Shown here piece by piece: positions 45,335 to 54,654 of a DNA stretch of 64,000 bases. Position 1 is the first letter of the stretch. Each line of letters opens with the position of its first letter. The stretch comes from Mesorhizobium sp. AR02 (GTDB lineage: Bacteria > Pseudomonadota > Alphaproteobacteria > Rhizobiales > Rhizobiaceae). Both the position numbers and the translations under genes were made by a program. The stretch covers positions 4,422,001 to 4,486,000 of the forward strand of contig NZ_CP080531.1 in assembly GCF_024746835.1 (NCBI RefSeq), read 5' to 3'. The notes under the pieces were generated by a model. The model had not been told where the DNA came from. It saw only the letters and a list, made by a program, of their open reading frames with translations, and ran no database searches.

Positions 45335-46117
45335 TTAAGTTTGATCGCTTGCCTGCCCGGCCGCCCGGCCGCTCCTGGCCATCTCGACCAGAACGGGTCT
45401 CAATTCCCGCGCCGATACCAGGGGTTGTGGGAAGAATACCCGGCAAACATTGTCTCCCGACACCAGATCCATGCCATCGGCGTCCAAACCCGTGATGCTC
45501 CAGCCGTCGCCAGATGCCCCGGCAAAATGATGCGCATAAACGGCGATCGCGTCGAGATGGTCCGCGTTCATGTGGTCCACGGCGGATTGTTCGCTCGCCG
45601 CAAGCTCTTCGACAATGGGTCCGCCGGTGACGAGATCGGAGCGATCGAGCAGATATGCCTTGCCGAAGCCGCCATTGAGGCTGGCGCGTTGCGGCTCGAG
45701 GCGAAAGATCGAGAAGTCGCCGAGCCCGGCATAGAGGCTCGCCTTGGGATTGCGGTTGAGATAGCGGCGCTCGGCACGAGCATGCGCGTCAGAGCCGCGC
45801 TCGAGCCGCGATGCCTGGCAGATCAGCGTCAGGCGCGGATGCGCCAGCGGGTCGCCCTTGCCGGGTTCGCCGAGCAGCAGGGAACAGCGTGGATCGGCAA
45901 GCATGGCAGGCGTGTGCGCCGACAGCATCGAGACCAGGATCAGCGGCGCGCCGTCGATGTCGGTGGCGACGCCGACCCGGCTTGCCAGCGGTGACCCGGT
46001 CTGCGGTTCCAGCACCGCCAGCGCGCCGAAGCGGGCACTGCGCAGAAGCGTCTTCGCCAACCGGATCGCCTCGGCGTCGGTCTCGCGGATCACGTCCTTA
46101 TTTTGATTTTGCTTCAT
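45335..46117 (-). CDS. HugZ-like haem-utilisation protein
   Basis: 260 aa from MKQNQNKDVIRETDAEAI. The N-terminal split-barrel FMN-binding-like domain (ARFGALAVLEPQTGSPLASRVGVATD; PRCSLLLGEPGKGDPLAHPRLTL) and the C-terminal DUF2470 (SAVDHMNADHLDAIAVYA with the His pair) define the HugZ/HutZ family, haem-binding proteins used in iron supply. The upstream extension of 28 codons is not conserved. No iron box is evident, so regulation is unclear. Confidence 0.88.
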   Translation of the reverse strand: MKQNQNKDVIRETDAEAIRLAKTLLRSARFGALAVLEPQTGSPLASRVGVATDIDGAPLILVSMLSAHTPAMLADPRCSLLLGEPGKGDPLAHPRLTLICQASRLERGSDAHARAERRYLNRNPKASLYAGLGDFSIFRLEPQRASLNGGFGKAYLLDRSDLVTGGPIVEELAASEQSAVDHMNADHLDAIAVYAHHFAGASGDGWSITGLDADGMDLVSGDNVCRVFFPQPLVSARELRPVLVEMARSGRAAGQASDQT

Positions 46118-46250
46118 CAAAACGCTCGCCACAATTTCTATTCGCTTATCGGTGTTGCAGGTCGGATCTGGCAAGGTCGCCTGGTCAGCTTGCTCCTTCA
46201 CCTTGGCCCTGCAGGCGGATCGGTCCTTTCCGACAGCAGGTCGGCCAGCG

Positions 46251-47012
46251 CTATTTCGGCGCCATGCGGATGGCGCCGTCGAGGCGGATGGTCTCGCCGT
46301 TCAGCATCTGGTTTTCGATGATGTGCAGGACGAGCGCCGCATATTCGGATGGTTCGCCGAGCCGCGACGGGAAGGGTACGGCGGCGCCCAGCGAATCCTG
46401 CACGTCCTGCGGCATGCCGGCCATCATCGGTGTCTTGAAGATGCCGGGTGCGATGGTGCAGACGCGGATGCCGGAACGGGCAAGGTCGCGCGCCACCGGC
46501 AGTGTCATGCCGACGACACCGCCCTTGGAGGCGGAGTAGGCGGCCTGGCCGATCTGGCCGTCATAGGCGGCGACCGAAGCGGTGTTGACGATGACGCCGC
46601 GCTCGCCGCCCTGCAGCGGCTCGAGCTTCGCTGCGCGATCGGCGACGAGGCGGATCATGTTGAAGGTGCCGATCAGATTGACCTCGATCACCTTGCGGTA
46701 TTGATCGAGCGGATGGGGGCCATCCTTGCCGATCGTCTTCACGCCAATGGCGATGCCGGCGCAGTTGACCAGGATGCGCGGCTCGCCCAGCTTGCTCGCC
46801 GTCTCGGCGACGGCTGCGGCACCACTGTCGGCGCTGCTGACGTCGCATTGCACAGCAATGCCGCCGATGTCGGCCGCGACCTTGGCGGCGCGATCGATGC
46901 CGACATCGAAGATGGCGACGCGGGCACCCTTGGCGGCAAGCGCGCGCGCCGTCGCCTCGCCAAGACCGGAGCCGCCGCCGGTCACGATCGCGATCTGGCC
47001 GTTCGGATTCAT
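46251..47012 (-). CDS. short-chain dehydrogenase, HSD10-like
   Basis: 253 aa. The Rossmann motif TGGGSGLG is at 11-18, the NCAG at 83-86 and the catalytic S146, Y159 and K163 (YSASKGG). The length, the insert [18 protein letters not shown] and [13 protein letters not shown] match 3-hydroxyacyl-CoA dehydrogenase type 2-like SDRs, used in branched-chain or fatty acid breakdown. It is followed by no obvious pathway partner. Substrate is not determined. Confidence 0.9.
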   Translation of the reverse strand: MNPNGQIAIVTGGGSGLGEATARALAAKGARVAIFDVGIDRAAKVAADIGGIAVQCDVSSADSGAAAVAETASKLGEPRILVNCAGIAIGVKTIGKDGPHPLDQYRKVIEVNLIGTFNMIRLVADRAAKLEPLQGGERGVIVNTASVAAYDGQIGQAAYSASKGGVVGMTLPVARDLARSGIRVCTIAPGIFKTPMMAGMPQDVQDSLGAAVPFPSRLGEPSEYAALVLHIIENQMLNGETIRLDGAIRMAPK

Positions 47013-47081
47013 GGCGTCATCCTTTCCTATGAGAACAGGACCGGATCAGGCCCGGATCGAAGGGCAAGGTCAAGCCACTGT

Positions 47082-47606
47082 CTAGACGTGCTCGGCGACC
47101 CTGGCCTGGCTGGCATGACCGACCTCGCCCGCGAGCCTGGCAACCGCGCCCGGCGTGATCTCATGCGACAAAAGGCGGTCGAGATCGACTGGACGCGGCA
47201 TCGAGATCTGGCCGCGCGGGATGCGCTTGAAGCCGAGCGGCCCGTAATAAGGCTCGTCGCCGACCAGTATGACGGCCGGCGCGCCGGCCTTGACGGCCGC
47301 CTCGAGTGCGATCGCCACCAGCCGGCGGCCGATGCCGAGGTTCTTGAAGGCCGGCCGCACCGCGAGCGGCCCGAGCATCAGCGCGCGGCCGGCACCGGCG
47401 GCAATGCGGGTCATGCGCACCGAGGCGACGACGATATTGCCGTCGACCGCGACAAAGGACAGCGCGCGCTCGTGGCCGCCGGCTTCGCGGATCTTGTAGG
47501 CGGCCAGCACGAAACGGCCGGGCCCGAAGGCCTCGTCATTGATGGCTTCGATTTCAGGGTCGTGCGCCGGAGTTTCCGGCAGGTATTTCACGTCGGCAAG
47601 GCTCAT
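47082..47606 (-). CDS. GNAT family N-acetyltransferase
   Basis: 174 aa from MSLADVKYLPETPAHDPEIE, a better start than the 47705 frame because GGAA lies nine bases before and similarity begins here. The acetyl-CoA loop RPAFKNLGIGRRLVAIAL and the C-terminal VGDEPYYGPLGFKRI are typical of YhbS-like GNAT enzymes. The acceptor is unknown. It lies 70 bases before the SDR gene on the same strand and could be cotranscribed. Confidence 0.88.
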   Translation of the reverse strand: MSLADVKYLPETPAHDPEIEAINDEAFGPGRFVLAAYKIREAGGHERALSFVAVDGNIVVASVRMTRIAAGAGRALMLGPLAVRPAFKNLGIGRRLVAIALEAAVKAGAPAVILVGDEPYYGPLGFKRIPRGQISMPRPVDLDRLLSHEITPGAVARLAGEVGHASQARVAEHV

Positions 47607-47879
47607 GGTCTTTGCGTTCCGGTAAGGAGGAAAGGTTTGCTGCAAACGGCAGCATTCGCCAGTCAGCGCTTCATCAAGCGCGGGCGCCCTTTCGTCGTCG
47701 GTCAAACCGGATCAAAGCAAAGTCAAACATGCGGAGTGTCCGCTAGCATCAATTTTCGGCCGCTGCAATTGGCCTGATATGTCCGCCGTCTCCGTCAGGT
47801 GACGGTCTGTTCAGCGCCTGACGTCTTCGACAGGGCAACCTTGCGCCTACATTGGGCGACAGGACGCAAGGAGATTTGC

Positions 47880-48863
47880 ATGGGATTGCTGGTCGAGGGC
47901 AGGTGGCAGGATCGCTGGTACGATACGGCGGACAGCGGCGGCAGATTCGTGAGGACGCAGTCGCAATGGCGCGACTGGATCACCGTTGACGGGGTGCCGG
48001 CCGAAGGCCGGACGCGCGGCTTCAAGGCCGAGCCCGGGCGCTACCACCTCTATGTCTCGCTCGCTTGCCCGTGGGCGCACCGGACGCTGATTTTTCGCGC
48101 ACTGAAGAGGCTGGAAGACGTCATCTCCGTCTCGGTCGTGCATCACTTCATGGGGGCGAACGGCTGGACTTTCCTCGCCGAGGACGGCGCCACCGGCGAC
48201 ACGCTTTACGGCCTCGATTTCCTGCACCAGATCTATGCCAAGGCCGATCCCGCCTATTCCGGCCGGGTGACGGTGCCAGTGCTGTGGGACAAAAGGGACC
48301 AGACGATCGTCTCCAACGAGTCTTCCGAGATCATCCGGATGCTCAACTCGGTGTTCGACGCATGGGGCGATGCAAGCCTCGACTTTTATCCAAAGGACCT
48401 GCGCGGTGAGATCGACCGCGTCAACGCGCTGGTCTATCCCGCGGTCAACAATGGCGTCTACCGCGCCGGCTTCGCCACCACGCAGCGCGCCTATGAGGAG
48501 GCGTTCGGCGAATTGTTCGCGGCGCTGGATACGCTCGAGGAGAGGCTGTCAAAACAACGCTATCTCGTCGGCGACCGCATCACCGAGGCCGACTGGCGGC
48601 TGTTCACCACGCTGGTACGCTTCGATCCGGTCTATGTCGGCCATTTCAAATGCAATCTGCGGCGCATCGCCGACTATCCCAACCTGTCGAACTATCTGCG
48701 CGACCTCTACCAGGTGCCTGGTGTCGCCGCGACCGTGAACCTGCATCACATCAAGGCGCATTATTACGGCAGCCACGAAACGATCAATCCGACACGGATC
48801 GTGCCGGTCGGGCCGGAGCTCGACTATGGCGCGCCGCATGACCGGGGGCGGTTCGCGATCTGA
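47880..48863 (+). CDS. Xi-class glutathione S-transferase (glutathionyl-hydroquinone reductase)
   Basis: 327 aa from MGLLVEGRWQDRWYDT with AAGGAG before the ATG. The catalytic cysteine is C63 in SLACPWAHRTLIFRALK, the signature of Xi-class enzymes (YqjG/EcGHR), which reduce glutathionyl-hydroquinones. The helical C-terminal half contains RYLVGDRITEADWRLFTTLVRFDPVYVGHFKCN, also conserved. The frame extending upstream to 47799 is not needed. Confidence 0.93.
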   Translation: MGLLVEGRWQDRWYDTADSGGRFVRTQSQWRDWITVDGVPAEGRTRGFKAEPGRYHLYVSLACPWAHRTLIFRALKRLEDVISVSVVHHFMGANGWTFLAEDGATGDTLYGLDFLHQIYAKADPAYSGRVTVPVLWDKRDQTIVSNESSEIIRMLNSVFDAWGDASLDFYPKDLRGEIDRVNALVYPAVNNGVYRAGFATTQRAYEEAFGELFAALDTLEERLSKQRYLVGDRITEADWRLFTTLVRFDPVYVGHFKCNLRRIADYPNLSNYLRDLYQVPGVAATVNLHHIKAHYYGSHETINPTRIVPVGPELDYGAPHDRGRFAI

Positions 48864-48876
48864 AATCGCCGAGACT

Positions 48877-49356
48877 TTACTGGAAGGTCTCGGCGTTGAT
48901 GCGCGCCTGTCTGGCAAGTTCTGCTTTCAGGAAACTCTTGCCCATCCGGCTGGAGTAGCCCAGGGCGTTGATACCGAAAACCACAAGCCCGGCAAACAAC
49001 AGGATGAAAACCCAGACGAGAGCAGGGATGGTATCGCTTCCCGGCATGGCTCCGCCCGCAACAGCAAGGCCTACGAGCACCAGTGAAAGCAGGCACGAGG
49101 CCAGAGACGAGAAAAACGTTATCTTCCAATACTCGTCTCGATTGAAAAGCCGAAGGTTCCTCTTGATGAATTTGTAAGAGGCGAAAAAGGTCGACCCGAA
49201 CGTAATGGCGAAGCCGCTTGCACGGCCAAAGCTGTCGGGTAGCGACGGAAAGATCATCGCGATGCCGATAAACACGACGGTCAAGCCGACCATCATGAGA
49301 CTATAAAAGCCGACATAGGGCCATACGCTCACTGATTTTACTTGTTCGACATCCAT
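48877..49356 (-). CDS. small membrane protein, four-helix (ABZJ_00895-like)
   Basis: 159 aa with four hydrophobic segments (YVGFYSLMMVGLTVVFIGIAM; FAITFGSTFFASYKF; ITFFSSLASCLLSLVLVGLAV; IPALVWVFILLFAGLVVFGI) and a charged loop between the second and third. The arrangement resembles the ABZJ_00895 family of unknown function. It looks less GC-rich than its neighbours, which could point to transfer. Confidence 0.65.
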   Translation of the reverse strand: MDVEQVKSVSVWPYVGFYSLMMVGLTVVFIGIAMIFPSLPDSFGRASGFAITFGSTFFASYKFIKRNLRLFNRDEYWKITFFSSLASCLLSLVLVGLAVAGGAMPGSDTIPALVWVFILLFAGLVVFGINALGYSSRMGKSFLKAELARQARINAETFQ

Positions 49357-49422
49357 GGAATCGCCCCCCGTGTATTTTCTTGATCAATACAGCTCGGAAC
49401 TTTTTTAACGGCTAAGGCAAGC

Positions 49423-49917
49423 TTACCAATAGGGCGACGCGGGTTCGTCCCCAAAAACCTCGGCGATCCGCCGCAGCGTCGCCGGCGTCGTGCCCTCCGG
49501 CAAATGGTCGAGCGGGAAGAAGCCGGCCTCGGCGATCTCGTGGTCCGGCTGCTTCGGCGCTGTCTGGCTGAACTGCTCGATGAGATAGAAGCCGACATGG
49601 TCGCGCCGGCTGGAGCGGCGGTTGAAATGCATCGATTTCAACACCGGCGGTGCTGCCAGCGCGATGTTGCCCTCTTCGGCGAGTTCCCGCGCCAGTGCTT
49701 CGGCCAGCGTTTCGCCCACTTCGACGCCGCCGCCGGGAAGCTGCCAGCCGGGCACATAGGTGTGACGGATGAGGAAGACGGAATTCGTCGCAGTGTCATG
49801 AACGAGGCCGCGCACGCCGAGCGTCATTGGCCGCCGCAGCACGAAATAGAGATGGAACAGCCGAGCCCTCAAACCTGCCCAGCCGGTCTGGCGGAAGGCG
49901 TCCTCCGGGTTCGCCAT
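49423..49917 (-). CDS. Nudix hydrolase
   Basis: 164 aa. The Nudix box GGGVEVGETLAEALARELAEEGNI is complete with the RELxEE core. It hydrolyses a nucleoside diphosphate linked to another group; the substrate is unknown. The N terminus carries FRQTGWAGLRARLFHLYFVLRRPMTLGVRGLV, a type common in rhizobia. It is divergent from the phosphoesterase gene with 71 bases between. Confidence 0.92.
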   Translation of the reverse strand: MANPEDAFRQTGWAGLRARLFHLYFVLRRPMTLGVRGLVHDTATNSVFLIRHTYVPGWQLPGGGVEVGETLAEALARELAEEGNIALAAPPVLKSMHFNRRSSRRDHVGFYLIEQFSQTAPKQPDHEIAEAGFFPLDHLPEGTTPATLRRIAEVFGDEPASPYW

Positions 49918-49988
49918 CAGGTGCGAAACCGTGGTTGGTAAGGAAACCTTGAGTGGAAAGCCGGGCGCTGGTCGCCTATGAGGGATGG

Positions 49989-50918
49989 ATGTTCAGGCTC
50001 GCGCATATTTCCGATGTCCATCTGGGGCCGCTCCCCGATGTATCCTATCGCGATCTCGCCTCCAAGCGCGTGCTCGGCTACGTCAACTGGCAGCGTAACC
50101 GCCGCCGCCACATGCATGACGCCGTCATCGACGCCATCACCGCCGACATTAAGGCGCAAAACCCCGACCATCTCGCCGTCACCGGCGATCTGGTCAATCT
50201 GGCGCTCGACGGCGAGATCGAGATGGCCAAACACTGGCTGGAGACGCTGGGATCGCCGCACGACGTTTCCGTGGTTCCGGGAAACCACGACGCCTATGTG
50301 CCAGGGGCCTTCGACAAGGTCTGCCGGTCATGGGCGGCCTGGATGAGCGGCGACCGCGTCAACATGCCGGTCGACCGCAACGCATTTCCCTATCTTCGCG
50401 TGCGCGGCAATGTCGCGCTGATCGGCGTCTCGACGGCGCGCGCCACCGCACCCTTCATGGCCAATGGTTTCTTCATGGAAGGGCAGGCGGAGCGGCTCGG
50501 CAAGATTCTCCGCGACACCGGCGGGCAAGGCCTGTTTCGCGCGATCATGATCCACCATCCGCCGGTGCGCGGCGCCGTCTCGCAGCATAAGCGGCTGTTC
50601 GGGATCTCACGCTTTCACAAGATCATTCGCCGCCACGGTGCGGAGCTTGTCCTGCACGGCCATTCGCATCTGCCGTCGCTGTTTTTCATCGGTACCCGGG
50701 CGGTCCGGATTCCGACGGTTGGCGTCGCCGCTGCCGGCCAGGCGCCGGGCGGCAAGCATCCGGCGGCACAGTACAATCTGTTCGACATCGATGGCGAAAA
50801 GGGCAATTGGCGCATCCGCCTGACGCGACGCGGCCTGACCGGGCCGGCGATGCCGCCTGCCGATCTGCAGACGCTGGAGATTGGCGTGGCCGCCGCAGCC
50901 GCTATGGCCGCAAGCTGA
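49989..50918 (+). CDS. calcineurin-like metallophosphoesterase
   Basis: 309 aa from MFRLAHISDVHLGPLPD; the preceding GTG extension is rejected because GAGGG precedes this ATG and the domain begins here. The metal ligands are in SDVHLG, GDLVNL, PGNHDAY, the single histidine of IHHPPV and GHSHLPS. Likely hydrolyses a phosphodiester or monoester. The C terminus overlaps the convergent gene by 17 bases. Confidence 0.9.
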   Translation: MFRLAHISDVHLGPLPDVSYRDLASKRVLGYVNWQRNRRRHMHDAVIDAITADIKAQNPDHLAVTGDLVNLALDGEIEMAKHWLETLGSPHDVSVVPGNHDAYVPGAFDKVCRSWAAWMSGDRVNMPVDRNAFPYLRVRGNVALIGVSTARATAPFMANGFFMEGQAERLGKILRDTGGQGLFRAIMIHHPPVRGAVSQHKRLFGISRFHKIIRRHGAELVLHGHSHLPSLFFIGTRAVRIPTVGVAAAGQAPGGKHPAAQYNLFDIDGEKGNWRIRLTRRGLTGPAMPPADLQTLEIGVAAAAAMAAS

Positions 50919-51510
50919 GCCCCATCGCCACGATGCGGTCCCAGAACAGGGCGACCGACACCGCCAGGCCGACCAGCGCGCCGGCGGCGACCAGGCCAAG
51001 GCCTGACAGGAAGGCCGACCAGCCCTTGCTGCGCGTCATCGACCGCAGCGGCGGCTCGGCTTCCGCCACCTCGGCGCGCTTCATGCCGGCGGCCTCGACC
51101 CCGCCTTCCATCATCCTCTGGCGCTCGACGATGCGCTCAGCGACATAGCGCGTCACGGAATCGGCAACCGGCTTCATCTCGGTCGATTCGGCAAGCACCA
51201 CGCGGCCAATGCGGGTGTCCTTGAGAAAGCGGTAGGTGCGGCGGTCGCGCCCCATCGCGACATGGCTGACGGCATCGATCCACAGGCGCGGCTGCAGCCC
51301 CGAGGAAACGACGAAGTCGAAATTGTCCATGTCGGACGGAACATCGGCAAAGACGGGTGCAAGTTCGGCGGCCAGCAGATCGAGGCGCATGCGATGCGCC
51401 TCGCGCATGTCGACGACGACATCGTCGCGGTCGGCGAAGGCGTTCTTCACATCGCGGATAGCATCGGACAGTTTTCTTGACGGATCGATCTTTTCGCCTG
51501 CGTCCTTCAT
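50902..51510 (-). CDS. hypothetical protein with C-terminal membrane anchor
   Basis: 202 aa from MKDAGEKIDPSRKLSDAIRD. The middle (FDFVVSSGLQPRLWIDAVSHVAMGRDRRTYRFLKDTRIGRVVLAES) is well structured, and a C-terminal hydrophobic segment (LSGLGLVAAGALVGLAVSVALFW) anchors it with a short tail outside. Homologues are known only as uncharacterised proteins of Rhizobiales as far as I can tell. It is convergent with the phosphoesterase gene; the two overlap. Confidence 0.75.
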   Translation of the reverse strand: MKDAGEKIDPSRKLSDAIRDVKNAFADRDDVVVDMREAHRMRLDLLAAELAPVFADVPSDMDNFDFVVSSGLQPRLWIDAVSHVAMGRDRRTYRFLKDTRIGRVVLAESTEMKPVADSVTRYVAERIVERQRMMEGGVEAAGMKRAEVAEAEPPLRSMTRSKGWSAFLSGLGLVAAGALVGLAVSVALFWDRIVAMGLSLRP

Positions 51511-51619
51511 CGGCGTCTGCCTCGCGGGTTTGGTTAACACGGGGTTAACACAGCCGCCGGCAAAATGCACTGGCGAGATCGACGGACCAAGGCGCTGGGG
51601 ATGGTGCGTTGGAAGGAAC

Positions 51620-52423
51620 TCAACCTGTCGCGGCGGCGAGTTTCGGGCGAACGGGCCTGGCGCGACGGTTCATGTTGCGCCGGATGATACTTACCACCAG
51701 ATCGGGCGCTTCTTCGATCAGCATATGGCCGGCCTCCAGCACGTGATGCACATGAAAGCGCGCGGGCAGGTCGTCCGCCTGGGTGAAGGGCAGCACCGCG
51801 TCATCACTGCCCCACACCACCATCACCGGCATGGCCAGCCTGTCCAATTGGTCGCGCGGGATGACGCCTTGCCGGTCGTCCCTGGTCATGGCGGCCGCGA
51901 TCTCGGCGAGTTTTTCCAGTTGCCCGGGCCGCTTGCGCATTTCGCAGAGCGTATCAGCGGTATGATCAAAAGGCCGTGCCCGTGGGCCCGACATGGCGGC
52001 AAGGCAGGCGCGGATCTCGGACGGGCTGCGTGCGCCGGCATAGCGGCGCAACAGTGGCCCGTTGATTTCCGGACCGAAGCCGCCGGGCGCCAGAAGCGTC
52101 AGCGAGGCCACTTTCTCCGGCTCCGCCAGGGCCATCAGCACCGCCACCGCGCCGCCCATCGAGTGGCCAACGAGATGAACGCGCTTCGGCGCCCGGGTGG
52201 AGAGATCGGCGAGAAGCGCCCTGGCGGCCACCTTGGCCGAACCGGCGCCCGGGAAATCGAGCGACAGGCCGTGGCCCGGCAGGTCATAGGCCAGCGTGCG
52301 CGCGGGAGGCGACAGGGACGAGATCACCTCGCGCCAGACATCATGGCAACCGCCGAAACCATGCAGCAGGACGATGGTCTTCGAACCAGGTCCTTGTTCG
52401 GCGGCATAGAGCGATGAAATCAT
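51620..52423 (-). CDS. alpha/beta hydrolase
   Basis: 267 aa from MISSLYAAEQGPGSKT. The oxyanion region LLHGFGGCHDVW, nucleophile S88 in GHSMGG, acid in WGSDDAVLP and histidine in EAGHMLIEE complete the triad. It resembles carboxylesterase or MhpC/BioH-type enzymes acting on small esters or C-C bonds. An upstream TTG is less likely as start. No operon partner. Confidence 0.9.
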   Translation of the reverse strand: MISSLYAAEQGPGSKTIVLLHGFGGCHDVWREVISSLSPPARTLAYDLPGHGLSLDFPGAGSAKVAARALLADLSTRAPKRVHLVGHSMGGAVAVLMALAEPEKVASLTLLAPGGFGPEINGPLLRRYAGARSPSEIRACLAAMSGPRARPFDHTADTLCEMRKRPGQLEKLAEIAAAMTRDDRQGVIPRDQLDRLAMPVMVVWGSDDAVLPFTQADDLPARFHVHHVLEAGHMLIEEAPDLVVSIIRRNMNRRARPVRPKLAAATG

Positions 52424-52630
52424 GAAGCTGGGGGCTTGTTGCGGGACTGAGAAAGGCACGGGACCAGGCACCAAATGCGGCTGGATTGCTCTTCGTCCAG
52501 CGCCATGGCCAGTAAAATTTTCGCGATTTGTACGGTTGGTGACAGAACGCGCCGGCTAACCGCTATTCGATGATCGGTGCGTACGAAATCGACAATGGCC
52601 GACGCGCCGAGCCGTGGATGCTGCTTGGCG

Positions 52631-54397
52631 TTAGCTGGCGTTGCCAAGCCCGGCGGCGCGCAAGGCGCCGACCAGCCGCTCGGTCAGATCGGCCGGATAT
52701 TTTCGGTCGACGAAGGTCGCACGCGGATTGGCGGCGAATTTCGGGAATTTGGCGGTGAGTTCATCGAGCAGCTTGCGTGCCAGGCTGTCCTGACCGGAGA
52801 TCCTGGCGCCGATCAGCCGGGCGGCAAGATAGTGCGATTTCGTTGCGGTCGTTCTCAGGGCAGAGCTGGCGATCGCGGCCTTGTTGGCGTCGCCGAGCAT
52901 GAATTCGCCGGCGAAAAGCCCGAAATCCCACCATGTCGGATGGCCGCTGGAAGCATCCACCGCATGGGCCAGGATCGGCGTCCCCTCGGCATACCGGCCG
53001 GCGAAAATCAGCCCGTAGCCATAGGCCGCGGCCATGGCGAGATCGTAGGGGTTGAGGTCATAGGCCTTGCGCATCCAGCGCAGCGCCTCGTCGGCGTTGC
53101 CAAGACGCGAATTGATGTAGCCGTAGGAGCGGTGGGCATAGGGGCTGGTCGGCCCCATCTGCACGGCGCGATGGGCGAATGTCATCGCCTTTTCGATCGT
53201 TGCATCCGGCGGATAGGCATAGTGGTCGTTCACAGCCTCCAGGTGCAGCGAGGCGAGTTCCGAATAGACCAGCGGTGATTTGGCGCCGTTCTCGGCAAGG
53301 GTTTCCAGGCAGCGATAGGCGGCCTCGTGGGTCTTGGCGTTCTGGTCGAGATAATATTTGTCGTTGAGCAGCAGGCACTGCGTCAGCGCGGTCTGAATGC
53401 CGCTCTGTTCGATATAGCTGTAGATCGTGCCGGACGCGGGCAGCGCTGAACTGAGGATGCCGGCGATACGGTCCTCGACGGCCGATGGCGCGCTGTCGGC
53501 GGCGGCCAGGTTGCGCGACAAAAGCACCCGTCCGGTCGCCACGCTCTGCAATTCGATGGTGATGTCGCCTGAGCCCGGCCCAGGCAGGACATCGAACATG
53601 AAGCTCGTTGCACTGGCGACCGGATCGGTCTTGTCGACGGTGTCGCGACCAATGAAGTCGATCGTATCGAAGCCGCTCAGGCCGGCGCGCAACGACGCGG
53701 CGACGCGGCTGGCATCGGTGCCGCTGGCCTTGACGGCGATATAGACAAGCGGCAAGGCCTCACTCATGGGGGACGGCGCGATGTTGCTGGTCAGGCCGCC
53801 GCTCTCGAACGTGGCCGGCAGATCGCCGCCGGCCAGCAGCGCGCCGCTGCCCTGACGCAGGATCAGGACACCGAGCATGGCGATGACGATGGCGATCGCC
53901 ATCCAGAAGAACCTGAGATGGCGCGCCACCGAGGGCACGGGTGCCGCCGGCGCCAGCAATGCGGCGGCCGCAAGGGTATCGTCGGCGGCGCCGGGGTGCT
54001 CGGATGGAGCCGCTGACGTCTGTTCGGCGGGTTTGGCTGCTTCCGGCAAACGGATCGCGTTGAGCTCGTAGGCCGGGACGTAGCCGCCGCGTGGAATGGC
54101 GATGCGGACGGGCTCGGCGACGCCTTCATTGGCAAAATACTGCTGCAGCAATTCGCGCAGCCTGCCTGCCTGCACCCGCACCACGGCATCGGTCGACGGA
54201 TCGAAATCGCCGTCCTTGCCGAAGACATCCATGGCGATGGAAAAGCCCTTGAGCCTGTCGGCTTCGCCGGCCTGCTCGCGTTCGACGAGATAACGGATCA
54301 GCTTGCGCGCGCGCTCGGATCGTCCGAACGTTTCGCTCGCAAGCAGTCGCTCCAGTGTCTCGCGCACTGCGGGGGCGGCAGGCGTGGCATGCTGCAA
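52631..54397 (-). CDS. membrane-bound regulator-like protein with helical repeats
   Basis: 588 aa. Residues 10-110 form a winged-helix-like unit (LERLLASETFGRSERARKLIRYLVERE; VFGKDGDFDPSTDAVVRVQAGRLRELLQQYF; IAIPRGGYVPAYE) common at the N terminus of proteins often annotated as adenylate cyclases, but no cyclase domain is present. A transmembrane helix lies at about 163-182 (FFWMAIAIVIAMLGVLILRQ), and a periplasmic part with TPR-like repeats (about 370-540) follows. A one-component sensor with an inside DNA-binding end is plausible. Confidence 0.8.
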   Translation of the reverse strand: MQHATPAAPAVRETLERLLASETFGRSERARKLIRYLVEREQAGEADRLKGFSIAMDVFGKDGDFDPSTDAVVRVQAGRLRELLQQYFANEGVAEPVRIAIPRGGYVPAYELNAIRLPEAAKPAEQTSAAPSEHPGAADDTLAAAALLAPAAPVPSVARHLRFFWMAIAIVIAMLGVLILRQGSGALLAGGDLPATFESGGLTSNIAPSPMSEALPLVYIAVKASGTDASRVAASLRAGLSGFDTIDFIGRDTVDKTDPVASATSFMFDVLPGPGSGDITIELQSVATGRVLLSRNLAAADSAPSAVEDRIAGILSSALPASGTIYSYIEQSGIQTALTQCLLLNDKYYLDQNAKTHEAAYRCLETLAENGAKSPLVYSELASLHLEAVNDHYAYPPDATIEKAMTFAHRAVQMGPTSPYAHRSYGYINSRLGNADEALRWMRKAYDLNPYDLAMAAAYGYGLIFAGRYAEGTPILAHAVDASSGHPTWWDFGLFAGEFMLGDANKAAIASSALRTTATKSHYLAARLIGARISGQDSLARKLLDELTAKFPKFAANPRATFVDRKYPADLTERLVGALRAAGLGNAS

Positions 54398-54598
54398 GTG
54401 TCGATCCTCTCGAAGTCGGCACAGGTTGAGATACGATCATATAGGGCTCGCACCACCACACAAGTATACACCCATTATGCGATCGCGTACCTAACCGGAT
54501 AATTTTCCGGTGGTTAATGGCGCGGCCGATGTCGGCGACAGGACGAGCGCGCCGCCGCCGACATCAGCCATTCGAGGCCAAGACCTTGTTCGGGCTTG

Positions 54599-54639
54599 AA
54601 AAAATGACCGGCGCGAGAGCCGTTCAGATCTCTCGCGCC
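54599..54639 (-). terminator. rho-independent terminator of leuA
   Basis: Perfect 10-bp stem GGCGCGAGAG/CTCTCGCGCC with a T-run shortly after it in the leuA direction, starting 15 bases beyond the leuA stop. Confidence 0.8.
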
Positions 54640-54654
54640 AATCCTTGGCAAAGC

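Noticed and set aside
46152..47777. 541-codon open frame on the plus strand
   Set aside because: It runs opposite to the clear SDR and GNAT genes; high GC gives long shadow frames, and its sequence is low-complexity with no domain.
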